Source: Hymenobacter sp. BT559
GTDB taxonomy: Bacteria; Bacteroidota; Bacteroidia; Cytophagales; Hymenobacteraceae
DNA length: 64,000 nucleotides
Reading direction: 5' to 3'
NCBI RefSeq assembly: GCF_016427535.1
Contig: NZ_JAELXV010000005.1
Coordinates: forward strand, 1-64,000
Below the pieces are notes generated by a model. The model had not been told where the DNA came from and ran no database searches. It saw only the letters and a program-made list of their open reading frames with translations. Positions 51,693 to 60,559 of this stretch are shown one piece after another (position 1 is the stretch's first letter; every line of letters starts with the position of its first letter). The translations under genes were made by a program, and so were the position numbers.

Positions 51693-51917
51693 GAGGCAGT
51701 AACTGCCACTGCCAATATAGTACTGCTTAGCAGCCTTAAACAAGCCTCCACGCCGCGCTTATAACCTGGTTTAGGCTTTTTGGAATGGAAGTTGATACCA
51801 TTTAGCTTTACCGCAGAATCAAACAAAAAGCGTCAAAACTTCAATTCCTCTTTTGCTGCCTTTCGTTTAAGCCTCGCTTTCCTTCCATTCTTTTTTCACC
51901 AGTTCACCTTGCTTCCC

Positions 51918-52190
51918 ATGAAAAATCTGCTGCTCCTAGCCGCTCTGGCCTTTGCCACTACCGAAGCGGCCACCGCTGCACCTAGCCAAACAGCGCCATC
52001 GGGCACCATGACCAAAAAAGAGCGCAAAGCCGCTCGCCAGGCTGCTCGCCAAGCTAAAGACCCCCAGGTGTATAAGGGCTCGGTAGCTGAGCAACGCCGC
52101 GTGTTGACCGATGCCCCCGGCGCCGAAGACACAGACAACGGCGATAACACGACTACCAAGTCAAAACGCAAATCAAAGTCTAAAGAGTAG
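51918..52190 (+). CDS. small exported basic protein
   Basis: A 90-residue product with a signal peptide (KNLLLLAALAFATTEAATAA). The mature part is Lys/Ala/Arg-rich (KKERKAARQAARQAKDPQV) with an acidic patch (GAEDTDNGDN) and a lysine-rich tail (SKRKSKSKE). The ATG at 51918 is chosen since the open frame upstream to 51780 gives no sensible N-terminus. A strong bidirectional hairpin follows. Function unknown. Confidence 0.65.
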   Translation: MKNLLLLAALAFATTEAATAAPSQTAPSGTMTKKERKAARQAARQAKDPQVYKGSVAEQRRVLTDAPGAEDTDNGDNTTTKSKRKSKSKE

Positions 52191-52200
52191 CCTCAGCCGC

Positions 52201-52256
52201 TACTAAATCGAAAAAGGCCGCTCTACTGACGTAGTGCGGCCTTTTTCGATTTAGTA
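52201..52256. terminator. perfect bidirectional terminator
   Basis: Two exact 21-base arms (52201-52221, starting TACTAAATCGAAAAAGGCC, and 52236-52256) around a 14-base loop carry A and T runs on both sides. It closes the two convergent genes on either side. Confidence 0.9.
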
Positions 52257-52264
52257 ACTCAGCA

Positions 52265-52831
52265 TCAACCTAGGCGATGGCGCAAGATGCTTTCCACCTT
52301 CTCGGCTAGGCGGCGGGGCTCGTAAGTGCGCCAGGGCAGGTCGTCAAGTTCGCCGCCAAAGTTGATGTAGTTGTCTAGGTTGTACTGGCTCATTTCGCGG
52401 CGCACGTGCTCCTGAAAGTTGATGCCCGCAATCCAGCCGTCTTCCACTTCCTCAAACCACTCCTCGTAGTAGCTGTCGTCGGAACCGTGAAAATTGAACA
52501 CGTTTTCGCCGATGAGCACGAAGCGCTTGATGCCCTCGTGCAGCAGCACGTCCAGGATGTTGCGCTTCAAGCTCATGATGTCGTTTTCGATAGCATCGTT
52601 CCATTCGCCGATAAACTCCAGCACGGCGATGCCATCGTCGTAGTCGGCCCACAAAATCTTGAAAAATAGTGTGTCCGACTCTATACTATCCCACTGCGGA
52701 TGAATGTAATAGCCGTAGATGGTATTGGAGTATGTGTCGAGGCTGTACTCGGCCCCGTAGAGCGGCGAGCGCGGGTCTTCGGCAGCCGAGTACTGCTCAA
52801 TCCAGTTATAATGGGGCTCGATGGTGTGCAT
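52265..52831 (-). CDS. conserved hypothetical protein, acidic and aromatic
   Basis: A soluble 188-residue protein rich in Asp, Glu, Tyr and Trp, with no signal peptide. Marked blocks are YNWIEQYSAAEDPRSPLYG, FKILWADYDDGIAVLEFIG, RFVLIGENVFNFHGSDDSY and INFGGELDDLPWRTYEPRRL. The even composition and well-ordered hydrophobic pattern show a folded protein. I do not recognise the family. ATG start. It is 77 bases upstream of murQ on the same strand, which suggests a two-gene transcript reading from murQ's upstream neighbour region or an independent unit. Confidence 0.7.
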   Translation of the reverse strand: MHTIEPHYNWIEQYSAAEDPRSPLYGAEYSLDTYSNTIYGYYIHPQWDSIESDTLFFKILWADYDDGIAVLEFIGEWNDAIENDIMSLKRNILDVLLHEGIKRFVLIGENVFNFHGSDDSYYEEWFEEVEDGWIAGINFQEHVRREMSQYNLDNYINFGGELDDLPWRTYEPRRLAEKVESILRHRLG

Positions 52832-52908
52832 GGCAAATAGGCGAGCTAGGGCCGGCCTAGGTGCAAAAACGCCATTTGCGCTAAATCGTTCGGTTTAGCT
52901 TACTGCTC

Positions 52909-53709
52909 CTACCCCTGTTTTGCCAGCAGCGCCGCCCGCACCGAGCCATGTTTTTGTAGTAGCTCGGCCGCCTCGGGCTGGGCAATGCTGAGTTCGTCCA
53001 TGAGCATGCGCTGGCCGCGGTCTACGAGCTTTACGTTGCTAAGCTGCATGTCTACCATTTTATTGCCGCGCACCCGACCTAGGCGGATGAACGTGGCCGT
53101 GGTAAGCATGTTGAGCGCCAGCTTTTGGCCCGTGCCGGCCTTAAGGCGCGTGCTACCTGTGATAAACTCGGGCCCGGTCACGACCTCCACCGGAAACTCG
53201 CAGGCCGCCGCTACCGCCGAGCCCGCATTGCACACGATGCAGCCGGTGGCTAGGCCGGCGGCGCGGGCGGCTTGCAGCCCCCCTATCACGTAGGGCGTGC
53301 GGCCCGAGGCGGCGATGCCCACCAGCACGTCTTTCTCGTTGGCCTCGAACTGCTGCAAGTCAATCCAGGCTTGATTAGCATCATCCTCAGCGCCTTCCAC
53401 CGCCTTGCGGATGGCCCCATCGCCCCCGGCCATAATGCCCACTACTAGCCCGGCCGGCACCCCAAAGGTGGGCGGACACTCCGACGCATCAACTACCCCT
53501 AGGCGCCCGCTGGTGCCCGCCCCGATGTAAAATAGCCGCCCCCCAGCTTGCATCCGCGCCACAGTGGCTTCAATGAGCTTTTCGAGCTGCGGCAGGGCCT
53601 TTTGCACAGCTAGCGGCACGGTTTGGTCGAGCTGGTTCATACCGGCCAGAATGGCCGCGGTAGACAGCGTTTCGAGGTTGTTGTATTCGGAGGGTGTTTC
53701 AGTAGTCAC
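52909..53709 (-). CDS. murQ: N-acetylmuramic acid 6-phosphate etherase
   Basis: Splits the lactyl ether of MurNAc-6-phosphate to give GlcNAc-6-phosphate, recycling cell-wall sugar in the cytosol. The SIS-domain sugar-phosphate site GRLFYIGAGTSGRLGVVDASE and the GIAASGRTPYVIGGL stretch are clear. STRLKAGTGQKLALNMLTT is a further family mark. The length of 266 residues is close to but shorter than the usual ~300. The start is a GTG at 53709. The cytochrome b5-like gene lies 25 bases upstream on the same strand. Confidence 0.94.
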   Translation of the reverse strand: MTTETPSEYNNLETLSTAAILAGMNQLDQTVPLAVQKALPQLEKLIEATVARMQAGGRLFYIGAGTSGRLGVVDASECPPTFGVPAGLVVGIMAGGDGAIRKAVEGAEDDANQAWIDLQQFEANEKDVLVGIAASGRTPYVIGGLQAARAAGLATGCIVCNAGSAVAAACEFPVEVVTGPEFITGSTRLKAGTGQKLALNMLTTATFIRLGRVRGNKMVDMQLSNVKLVDRGQRMLMDELSIAQPEAAELLQKHGSVRAALLAKQG

Positions 53710-53734
53710 GGCGAGAAAGAGTAAAAACGAACGG

Positions 53735-53986
53735 CTAGCTTTTCAGCCGACCAATAACTGGAAATTTATCGAATACCGTGGCAATGTGCGGCGCGTCTTC
53801 GTCGAGTTCGCGGGTCAGGTCTTGGCCGGCCCAGTGCTCGTAGTGGTTGCCACGCTGCCACAGCCGCGAGCGCGTCACGTCGTAAATAACACCTTGGTAC
53901 GCCACCCAAATTTCGTCGCGGTCCTGGCCGTTGCGCAGGGCCAGTTGGCTTCGAGTATAGGTCTTTATATTTTCTTCGTCAGTCAT
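53735..53986 (-). CDS. cytochrome b5-like heme-binding domain protein
   Basis: An 83-residue single-domain protein. TRSQLALRNGQDRDEIWVAYQG begins like a cytochrome b5 fold (first 20: TRSQLALRNGQDRDEIWVAY), followed by VIYDVTRSRLWQRGNHYEHW with a His where an axial heme ligand is expected, and a second His in EDAPHIATV. Soluble, no membrane tail. It could carry electrons, partner unknown. The start is the ATG at 53986; the upstream TTG at 53995 is less likely. Probably co-transcribed with murQ. Confidence 0.8.
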   Translation of the reverse strand: MTDEENIKTYTRSQLALRNGQDRDEIWVAYQGVIYDVTRSRLWQRGNHYEHWAGQDLTRELDEDAPHIATVFDKFPVIGRLKS

Positions 53987-53999
53987 GCTAAACAACGGT

Positions 54000-54083
54000 T
54001 GTCAGGCTGACAAAGGAGCATCTTATCACGCCAGGGCTAGTCAAGCGAACCTAGCAAGATGCTTCCTTCGTCAGCATGACAGG
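54000..54083. repeat. palindromic element (family A, imperfect)
   Basis: TGTCAGGCTGACAAAGGAGC at the left pairs with the right arm that contains AAGATGCTTCCTTCGTCAGC and ends in ATGACAGG. It fills the gap between the arginase-like gene and the cytochrome b5-like gene on the minus strand. Confidence 0.8.
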
Positions 54084-54094
54084 TGTAAGTAAAC

Positions 54095-55282
54095 TTACCC
54101 CAACAGCGCCTGCGTCCGAATCCAGCGCTGCGGCAAGTCGCCCTGCGCAGCGTGCAGGTAGTCTTGGTGGGTGCAGGGCACAATGCGCTTCACCGAGTTA
54201 TCGGCCAGGCTTTCCACTTCCATCCACCACTTGTCGGTGTCCGAGCGGCGCGATTTATAGAACACCAGTTCGGTCGGCGTGCCCTTGCCATTGCCCGGCA
54301 GCACCAGCGTGTAGGTAAGGAAACGGTACGTACCGAAGCCCGTTTCGGGCTTGCGATGATAGTAGCCTTCAATGAAGTACCACAGCATAGCCGCTAGCGT
54401 ACCTGCCGCCAGGCCGTGCGGGTCATGGTCGGGCCGATAGCCGTAGAGGCCGATGGAGGTGAGCTGCTCATTGTGGCCCGCGTACCAGCAGAGCTGGGCC
54501 GCATCCTCGTTGCTGAGCCCAAACGGGCTGGCCGGATAATAGCCCGGCGCGTCTTGCCAGCGAATGGCCGCAATATCGAAGCTTAGAAAATTGGCCTGCC
54601 GCAGCACGGGCTCGGCCAGGCGGCGGTCGGTGCGCAGCTCACCCACACTCATGGTTTCGAAGTGTAGCTTCTCGAACGCAGCCAGAATGTCGGGCGGCGT
54701 GAGGTACTGCTGGTGCCCTAGGTGCGCGCAGCTAAACACGAAGTTGGGATGGTGCAGCAGCAGGCGGCGCAGGTGGCTGTCCTCAGCCGGGGTGCCGGGC
54801 ATGGGCAGCGCCATATCGGGCCGCGAATCGACCACGGCAAAATTAATAGCTGGCGCTGGCTCGTCGTGCGGCGGCTCGTAGGCCAGAAACTGGCCGTAGT
54901 CGAGGTCGTGGCCGCCGCCCAGCAAGATGGGTATGGTGTTGGCTTCCAGCAAGGCGCGCACTATTTCGCGCAGGCGCTGGTAAGTATCTTCCAAGCTAAG
55001 GCCGGGGCGCAGGTTACCTAGGTCGACCAGGCGCAACGGGCCTGTGCTGCGCTGCAGCTGGTAAAAGCGCTGGCGCACGCAGTTGGCACCGTGCTGGCCC
55101 GCGGCGGGCGCGCCGGCGGCTGTGCCCCGCCACTCATCAAGGCCAATGATGGCCAGGTCGGCGCTGCGCCAGTCGGGGAAGGACTCAGCAAAGCGCGTGG
55201 CGTAGGCGGCTACCGTGGTGGGGGCGGCCGAAGGGGCGGTCAGCTCGTCGGGTAGCGAGTCAAAAAATAGAGCCAGATTCAT
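54095..55282 (-). CDS. arginase/formimidoylglutamase-superfamily protein
   Basis: A 395-residue protein of the ureohydrolase fold. LLGGGHDLDYGQFLA carries the first metal histidine. The other metal ligands deviate: the usual DAHxD reads VVDSRPD and the usual DxDxxDP reads SFDIAAI, so the central His and a carboxylate are missing. It may therefore not bind two manganese ions, or uses another site. Members of this divergent branch are common in Bacteroidota and often annotated as formimidoylglutamase, but activity is unproven here. ATG start. Divergent from fadD. Confidence 0.8.
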   Translation of the reverse strand: MNLALFFDSLPDELTAPSAAPTTVAAYATRFAESFPDWRSADLAIIGLDEWRGTAAGAPAAGQHGANCVRQRFYQLQRSTGPLRLVDLGNLRPGLSLEDTYQRLREIVRALLEANTIPILLGGGHDLDYGQFLAYEPPHDEPAPAINFAVVDSRPDMALPMPGTPAEDSHLRRLLLHHPNFVFSCAHLGHQQYLTPPDILAAFEKLHFETMSVGELRTDRRLAEPVLRQANFLSFDIAAIRWQDAPGYYPASPFGLSNEDAAQLCWYAGHNEQLTSIGLYGYRPDHDPHGLAAGTLAAMLWYFIEGYYHRKPETGFGTYRFLTYTLVLPGNGKGTPTELVFYKSRRSDTDKWWMEVESLADNSVKRIVPCTHQDYLHAAQGDLPQRWIRTQALLG

Positions 55283-55441
55283 TCGTTAGCGCGGCGGGGC
55301 GCGGCCAAATTTACACTCCGCGCCGGCCAGATTGGTTTGGCCCGGGCCCTGCCGAGTTATTGGGCGCACTGAGACCGGAAAATATTTCGGTAAAAAGCTT
55401 GTTTCTTTAACCCCGCATTCCCACGCCTCTCGCCCCCTTTT

Positions 55442-57241
55442 ATGGACGTCCGCCGCTCCTTCGATATCCTAGCCAATCAGCTCGAGAAATTTCCCAAGCC
55501 CGACGCGCTAGCCGCTAAAATCAACGGCCAGTACCAGCCGCTCAGCAGCCAGCAGGTGCAGGACCAAACCAACCTAGTAAGCCTGGGCCTACTGGCCCTA
55601 GGGCTGCAAAAGGGCGATAAAGTGGCCATTATCAGCATGAACCGGCCCGAGTGGCTGCTCGCCGACTTCGGCATTGCCCAAATCGGGGGTACCAGCGTGC
55701 CCATGTACCCGAGCATCACGGTGGAGGACTACAAGTATATTTTCACTGATGCGGGCGTGCGGGCGGTTTTTGTAGCCGACAAGCAGCTATTTAATAAGGT
55801 AAAAGAAGCTACTGCCGGCCTCGATATTTCGCCCCAGAACGTTTTCACTTTCGATAAGGTAGCGGGCGCCCGGGACTTCGATGAACTGCTAGAGCTAGGC
55901 AAGCAAGGCAACCCTGCCGACTTAGAGCCGCTGAAGGCCGCCGTGCAGCCCGATGACCTGCTCACGCTCATCTACACCAGCGGTACCACTGGCGCCCCCA
56001 AGGGCGTGATGCTCAGCCACGACAACCTGCTCAGCAACTGCCGCAGCTCGGCCCGCTACGTACCCGTGGGCCAAGAAGACAAAGCACTCAGCTTCTTGCC
56101 TCTGTGCCACATTTTTGAGCGCATGGTGACGTATTTATACATGATACACGGCGTGAGCATCTACTACGCCGAGAGCATGGAAAGCATCGCCGACAACCTG
56201 CGCGAGGTGCACCCCAGCATCTTCACCACCGTGCCGCGCCTGCTCGAAAAGGTGTATGACAAAATCGTGGCCAAGGGCCACGAGCAAACCGGCATCAAGC
56301 ACAAGCTTTTCTTCTGGGCGCTCGACCTAGGGCTGAAATTCGACACCCAGAAAAACCAAGGCTTTATCTACAATACCGAACTGGCGCTCGCCAACAAGCT
56401 TATATTCAATAAGTGGCGCGAGGCCCTAGGTGGCAACTTGCGCTGCATCGTCAGCGGCGGCGGGGCCTTGCAGCCGCGCCTGGCCCGCGTATTCTGGGCC
56501 GCCCAAATCAGGGTAATGGAGGGCTACGGCCTCACCGAAACCTCGCCCGTGATTGCGGTGAACGGCTACGAGCCCGAGAACAACATGATAGGCGCGGTGG
56601 GCCCGCTCATCGATAACATGGAAGTGAAGATTGCCGAAGACGGCGAGATTCTGACCAGGTCGGCCTCCGTAATGAAGGGCTACTACAACAAGCCCGAGCT
56701 CACGGCAGAGGCCATCGACAAGGATGGCTGGTTTCACACCGGCGACATCGGCGAGTTTGTGGATGGCCGCTTCCTGAAAATCACCGACCGCAAGAAGGAG
56801 ATGTTCAAGACCAGCGGCGGCAAGTACATTGCCCCGCAAGTCATTGAGAACAAAATGAAAGAAGACCCGCTCATCGAGCAAATGATGGTCGTGGGGTCCG
56901 ACCGCAAGTTTCCGGCCGCGCTTATCGTCCCGGCCTTCGACGAACTACAAAAGTGGGCTGGTAAGAACGGCGTCACAGCTACCTCGCACGCAGACCTAGT
57001 GAAGGACGAAAAGGTGGTAAAGCTCTACCACGACCTAGTAAAGAAGTACAACCAGGGCTTTGCGCAGTGGGAGCAGGTGAAGAAGGAAGTGCTGCTGCCG
57101 AACCTATGGACGGTAGAAACCGGCGAAATGACTCCTACTATGAAGGTGAAGCGTAAGGTGATAACCGAGAATAACAAGGATATCATCGAAGAGCTGTACA
57201 ACCGCGCCGAGCGCGAGCCGCACACGGCTACACGTCATTAG
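55442..57241 (+). CDS. fadD: long-chain fatty acid-CoA ligase
   Basis: Activates fatty acids as acyl-CoA using ATP; membrane-associated. AMP-binding motifs are in order: LIYTSGTTGAPKGVMLSH (about 178-195), EGYGLTETSPVIAVNGY, GWFHTGDIGEFVDGRFLKI and the catalytic-lysine region KMKVKRKVI near the C-terminus. The 599-residue length suits the long-chain group. The start is an ATG. It opens the beta-oxidation cluster, and a long perfect palindrome (family A) separates it from the marR gene. Confidence 0.94.
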   Translation: MDVRRSFDILANQLEKFPKPDALAAKINGQYQPLSSQQVQDQTNLVSLGLLALGLQKGDKVAIISMNRPEWLLADFGIAQIGGTSVPMYPSITVEDYKYIFTDAGVRAVFVADKQLFNKVKEATAGLDISPQNVFTFDKVAGARDFDELLELGKQGNPADLEPLKAAVQPDDLLTLIYTSGTTGAPKGVMLSHDNLLSNCRSSARYVPVGQEDKALSFLPLCHIFERMVTYLYMIHGVSIYYAESMESIADNLREVHPSIFTTVPRLLEKVYDKIVAKGHEQTGIKHKLFFWALDLGLKFDTQKNQGFIYNTELALANKLIFNKWREALGGNLRCIVSGGGALQPRLARVFWAAQIRVMEGYGLTETSPVIAVNGYEPENNMIGAVGPLIDNMEVKIAEDGEILTRSASVMKGYYNKPELTAEAIDKDGWFHTGDIGEFVDGRFLKITDRKKEMFKTSGGKYIAPQVIENKMKEDPLIEQMMVVGSDRKFPAALIVPAFDELQKWAGKNGVTATSHADLVKDEKVVKLYHDLVKKYNQGFAQWEQVKKEVLLPNLWTVETGEMTPTMKVKRKVITENNKDIIEELYNRAEREPHTATRH

Positions 57242-57252
57242 AGATTCTGATT

Positions 57253-57350
57253 GTCATGCAGAGCGTAGCGAAGCATCTCGCGTGGAGCAGTAAACCCTTG
57301 CACAAAGAGTTACTGCTCCACGCGAGATGCTTCGCTACGCTCTGCATGAC
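57253..57350. repeat. perfect palindromic element (family A)
   Basis: Two exact 41-base arms (57253-57293, starting GTCATGCAGAGCGTAGCG, and 57310-57350) with a 16-base loop. It lies between fadD and marR on the same strand. Its sequence is intermediate between families A and E (AGCGTAGCGAAGCATCT). Confidence 0.92.
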
Positions 57351-57426
57351 GGTTATTTTTATCACAAACTAGTATGCAAGCCTAATAAATTTCTTCGTAA
57401 GTTTACCGCACTTTCCCCGCCCGCGC

Positions 57427-57903
57427 ATGAAACCCGAAGAAACCGTCGACTATAATATAAAAGTGGCCTGGCACGCTATTTCGCGCATGTACAATGTGCA
57501 AGCGGCCCGCTACGACATCACGACCAGCATTGGCTTCGTGCTCCTGAACATCGACCAGGAGCTGGGCACGCCAGCCACCAAAATAGCGCCCCTGCTGGGT
57601 CTCGAAACCCGCTCGCTCACGCGCATTTTGCGCAGCATGGAGGAAAAGGGCCTCATTTACAAGCAGGCCGACACCCTGGACAAGCGCTCGGTGCGCATCT
57701 TCCTGACCGACCTGGGGCTGGAAAAGAAGGAGGTTTCGCGCCAAACGGTGCGGCACTTCAACCAGAAGATGCGCGGCAAGATTCCGCAGGGCCAGCTAGA
57801 TACCTTCTTCAAGGTAGCCGGCCAGATTACGAGCATGATTGAGGGCAAAACGCTATTTGATGACTTCGAGCTGAAGCCGCTGCGCAAGGAGATACAGCCG
57901 TAA
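57427..57903 (+). CDS. MarR-family transcriptional regulator
   Basis: A 158-residue winged-helix regulator. The central DNA-binding part includes LGTPATKIAPLLGLETRSLT and RILRSMEEKGLIYKQADTLD; the wing follows as KRSVRIFLTDLG. Flanking helices give the dimer interface. Set among fatty-acid degradation genes, it probably represses them and senses an acyl-CoA or fatty acid; this is inferred from position. Candidate operators are not evident because both flanks are palindromic repeats of the general families. Confidence 0.88.
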   Translation: MKPEETVDYNIKVAWHAISRMYNVQAARYDITTSIGFVLLNIDQELGTPATKIAPLLGLETRSLTRILRSMEEKGLIYKQADTLDKRSVRIFLTDLGLEKKEVSRQTVRHFNQKMRGKIPQGQLDTFFKVAGQITSMIEGKTLFDDFELKPLRKEIQP

Positions 57904-57910
57904 AAACGTT

Positions 57911-58022
57911 TGTCATGCTGACGAAGGAAGCATCTTATCACGGCTACTTTCTCAGCTATTATTTCCCACCCAACCCAGGCGCGGCGAGCGTGATAAGGTC
58001 CTTCGCTGCGCTCAGGATGACA
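57911..58022. repeat. palindromic element (family A, imperfect)
   Basis: TGTCATGCTGACGAAGGAAG (from 57911, continuing to 57942) pairs partly with 57989-58022 (ends CTCAGGATGACA). It fills the gap between marR and fadN and ends 8 bases before the fadN ATG. The loop holds TTTCCCACCC, also found in the copy at 60442-60548. Confidence 0.85.
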
Positions 58023-58030
58023 AGTATTTT

Positions 58031-60436
58031 ATGAAACGAGTAATCAAGAAAGTTGCCGTGCTGGGCTCCGGCGTCATGGGCTCGCGCATTGCCTGCCACT
58101 TCGCCAACATCGGCGTGCCGGTGCTGCTGCTCGACATTGCCCCCAAGGAGCTGACGGCCGATGAGGAAAAGAAAGGCTTGAAGCTGGACGCGCCGGCGGT
58201 GAAAAACCGCATCGTGAACGCTGCCCTGCAAGCCACCGTAGCGGCCAACCCCTCGCCGCTGTACCGCAAAAGCGAGGTGAACCGCATCACGACCGGCAAC
58301 TTCGACGACAATCTCAAAGACATCGCTACCTGCGACTGGGTGATTGAGGTGGTAGTGGAGCGCCTCGACATCAAAAAGAGCCTCTACGAGCGCGTAGAGC
58401 AGTTTCGCAAGAAGGGTACGCTCATCACGAGCAACACCTCGGGCATCCCCATTCGGCTGCTGAGCGAAGGGCGCTCCGACGACTTCCGGCAGCACTTCTG
58501 CGGCACGCACTTCTTCAACCCGCCGCGCTACCTCAAGCTGCTGGAGATTATTCCGGGCCCGGAAACGCTGCCCGAGGTGCTCGACTTTGTGCAGCACTAC
58601 GGTGACCTGCACCTAGGTAAGACGGTAGTGCTGGCCAAGGACACGCCCGGCTTCATTGCCAACCGCGTGGGTGTGTGGGCGCTGCTCGATGCCATGCACA
58701 CCATGCAGAAGCTCGGCCTGACGGTGGAGGAAACCGACAAGCTGACCGGGCCGGTTATCGGCCACGCCAAGTCGGCCACGCTACGCACTTCCGATGTGGT
58801 GGGCCTCGACACGACAATCAACGTGGCCAATGGCCTGGCTCAGGGCGTGCCCAACGACGAAGCCAAGGACGTGTTCGCGCTGCCCGAGTTTGTGCAGAAG
58901 ATGAGCGAGAACAAATGGCTAGGTGACAAAACCGGCCAGGGCTTCTACAAGAAAGTGAAGGGCGAAGGCGGCAAGTCCGAGATTCAGGCGCTGGACTTGA
59001 ACACGCTGGAATACAAGCCCTCGCAGAAAGTGAAGTTTCCAACCCTGGAGCTGACCAAAACCATTGATAAGCTAGCCGACCGCTTCAAGGTGCTGGTGAG
59101 CGGCAAGGACAAAGCTGGCGAATTTTACCGCCTGAGCTTCGGCGGTCTGTTCGCCTACGTGAGCAACCGCGTGCCCGAAATTGCTGACCAGCTCTATAAG
59201 ATTGACGACGCGCTACGCGCCGGCTTCGGCTGGGAACTCGGGCCGTTTGAAACCTGGGACGCCCTAGGGGTGCCCGCGGGCGTAGAATTGGCCAAGGCTG
59301 CCGGGCGCACCGTGGCGCCGTGGGTAGCGGAAATGCTGGCCGCTGGCAACCAGACCTTTTACAAGGTCGAAGGCGGCGTGCGCCAGTACTACGACCAGAC
59401 TACCAAGAGCTACCAGCCCATCGCGGGCGTCGAGAACTTTATTATTCTCGATAACCTGCGCGCCAGTGGCAAGGTGCTGTGGAAGAATGCCGGCGCCTCG
59501 GTTATCGACCTCGGCGATGGCATTCTAAACGTGGAGTTCCACTCTAAGATGAACTCCCTAGGTACCGATGTTATCCAGGGCTTGTTGAAAGGTGTGGAGA
59601 TGGCCGAAAACGGGTACCGCGGCCTGGTAGTGGGCAACGATGCGCCCAACTTCTCGGCTGGCGCCAACCTGGGCCTGGTGTACATGCAGGCGCTGGAGCA
59701 GGAGTTTGACGAGCTGAATATGATGATTCAGCAGTTCCAGCAGGCCATGATGCGGATGCGCTACAGCAGCATTCCGGTGGTGGGCACGCCGCACGGCCTC
59801 ACCCTAGGGGGCGGCTGCGAGCTCAACCTGCACTGCGACCGCGTGGTGGCCTCGGCCGAGTCGTACATCGGCCTCGTCGAGTTTGGCGTGGGCCTGATAC
59901 CCGGCGGCGGTGGCACTAAGGAAATGACCCTGCGCACGGCGGCCAAATACGAGGAGGGCGACCCCGAGTTCAACCTGCTGCGCAACACGTACATGACCAT
60001 CAGCACGGCCAAGGTGTCGACCTCGGCAGCCGAGGCTTTCGACCTAGGCTTCCTGCGCCGGGGCGACGAAATCGTGGTGAATTCGAACCGTGTGATTGCC
60101 CAGGCTAAGGCCGCCGCTATTGAGTTGGCCGATGCTGGCTACACCCAGCCCACGCAGAAAAAGAACATCAAAGTGCACGGGCGCGGCGCACTGGGCATGT
60201 TTATGAGCGGCGTGTACGCCATGAAAGCGGGCAACTACATTTCGGAGCACGACCAGAAAATTGCCAATAAGCTGGCTTATGTGATGTGCGGCGGCGACCT
60301 CTCCTCCCCCACCGAGGTAAGCGAGCAGTACTTGCTGGATTTGGAGCGCGAGGCCTTCCTGAGCTTGTGCGGCGAGCGCAAGACGCTGGAGCGGATTCAG
60401 TCTATCCTTACCACCGGCAAGCCCCTGCGCAACTAA
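58031..60436 (+). CDS. fadN: 3-hydroxyacyl-CoA dehydrogenase/enoyl-CoA hydratase, FadN type
   Basis: A two-domain beta-oxidation enzyme of 801 residues. The 3-hydroxyacyl-CoA dehydrogenase domain comes first (VLGSGVMGSRIACHFANIG, about 8-27; FIANRVGVWALL later), and the enoyl-CoA hydratase domain follows (FSAGANLGL oxyanion part, then TLGGGCELNLHCDRVVASAE and PGGGGTKEMT). This order is that of Bacillus FadN, the reverse of E. coli FadB/FadJ. It hydrates enoyl-CoA and oxidises the product. The thiolase gene follows after a palindrome. ATG start. Confidence 0.93.
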   Translation: MKRVIKKVAVLGSGVMGSRIACHFANIGVPVLLLDIAPKELTADEEKKGLKLDAPAVKNRIVNAALQATVAANPSPLYRKSEVNRITTGNFDDNLKDIATCDWVIEVVVERLDIKKSLYERVEQFRKKGTLITSNTSGIPIRLLSEGRSDDFRQHFCGTHFFNPPRYLKLLEIIPGPETLPEVLDFVQHYGDLHLGKTVVLAKDTPGFIANRVGVWALLDAMHTMQKLGLTVEETDKLTGPVIGHAKSATLRTSDVVGLDTTINVANGLAQGVPNDEAKDVFALPEFVQKMSENKWLGDKTGQGFYKKVKGEGGKSEIQALDLNTLEYKPSQKVKFPTLELTKTIDKLADRFKVLVSGKDKAGEFYRLSFGGLFAYVSNRVPEIADQLYKIDDALRAGFGWELGPFETWDALGVPAGVELAKAAGRTVAPWVAEMLAAGNQTFYKVEGGVRQYYDQTTKSYQPIAGVENFIILDNLRASGKVLWKNAGASVIDLGDGILNVEFHSKMNSLGTDVIQGLLKGVEMAENGYRGLVVGNDAPNFSAGANLGLVYMQALEQEFDELNMMIQQFQQAMMRMRYSSIPVVGTPHGLTLGGGCELNLHCDRVVASAESYIGLVEFGVGLIPGGGGTKEMTLRTAAKYEEGDPEFNLLRNTYMTISTAKVSTSAAEAFDLGFLRRGDEIVVNSNRVIAQAKAAAIELADAGYTQPTQKKNIKVHGRGALGMFMSGVYAMKAGNYISEHDQKIANKLAYVMCGGDLSSPTEVSEQYLLDLEREAFLSLCGERKTLERIQSILTTGKPLRN

Positions 60437-60441
60437 CTGTG

Positions 60442-60548
60442 TGTCATGCTGACGAAGGAAGCATCTTATCACGCTGCCTTCGTCAGAAACCAACTTCCCA
60501 CCCGAGCCTTGCGAACCTGATAAGATGCTTCGCAAGCTCAGCATGACA
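60442..60548. repeat. palindromic element (family A)
   Basis: TGTCATGCTGACGAAGGAAG (from 60442) pairs with the right arm ending CAAGCTCAGCATGACA (to 60548). It lies between fadN and fadA and ends 11 bases before the fadA ATG. The loop shares CTTCCCACCC with the copy at 57911-58022. Confidence 0.85.
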
Positions 60549-60559
60549 GAAACAACCAA

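Noticed and set aside
30207..60548. CRISPR array made of the repeated palindromes
   Set aside because: Copies are kilobases apart and each has two inverted arms; no regular direct repeats or spacers, and no cas genes.
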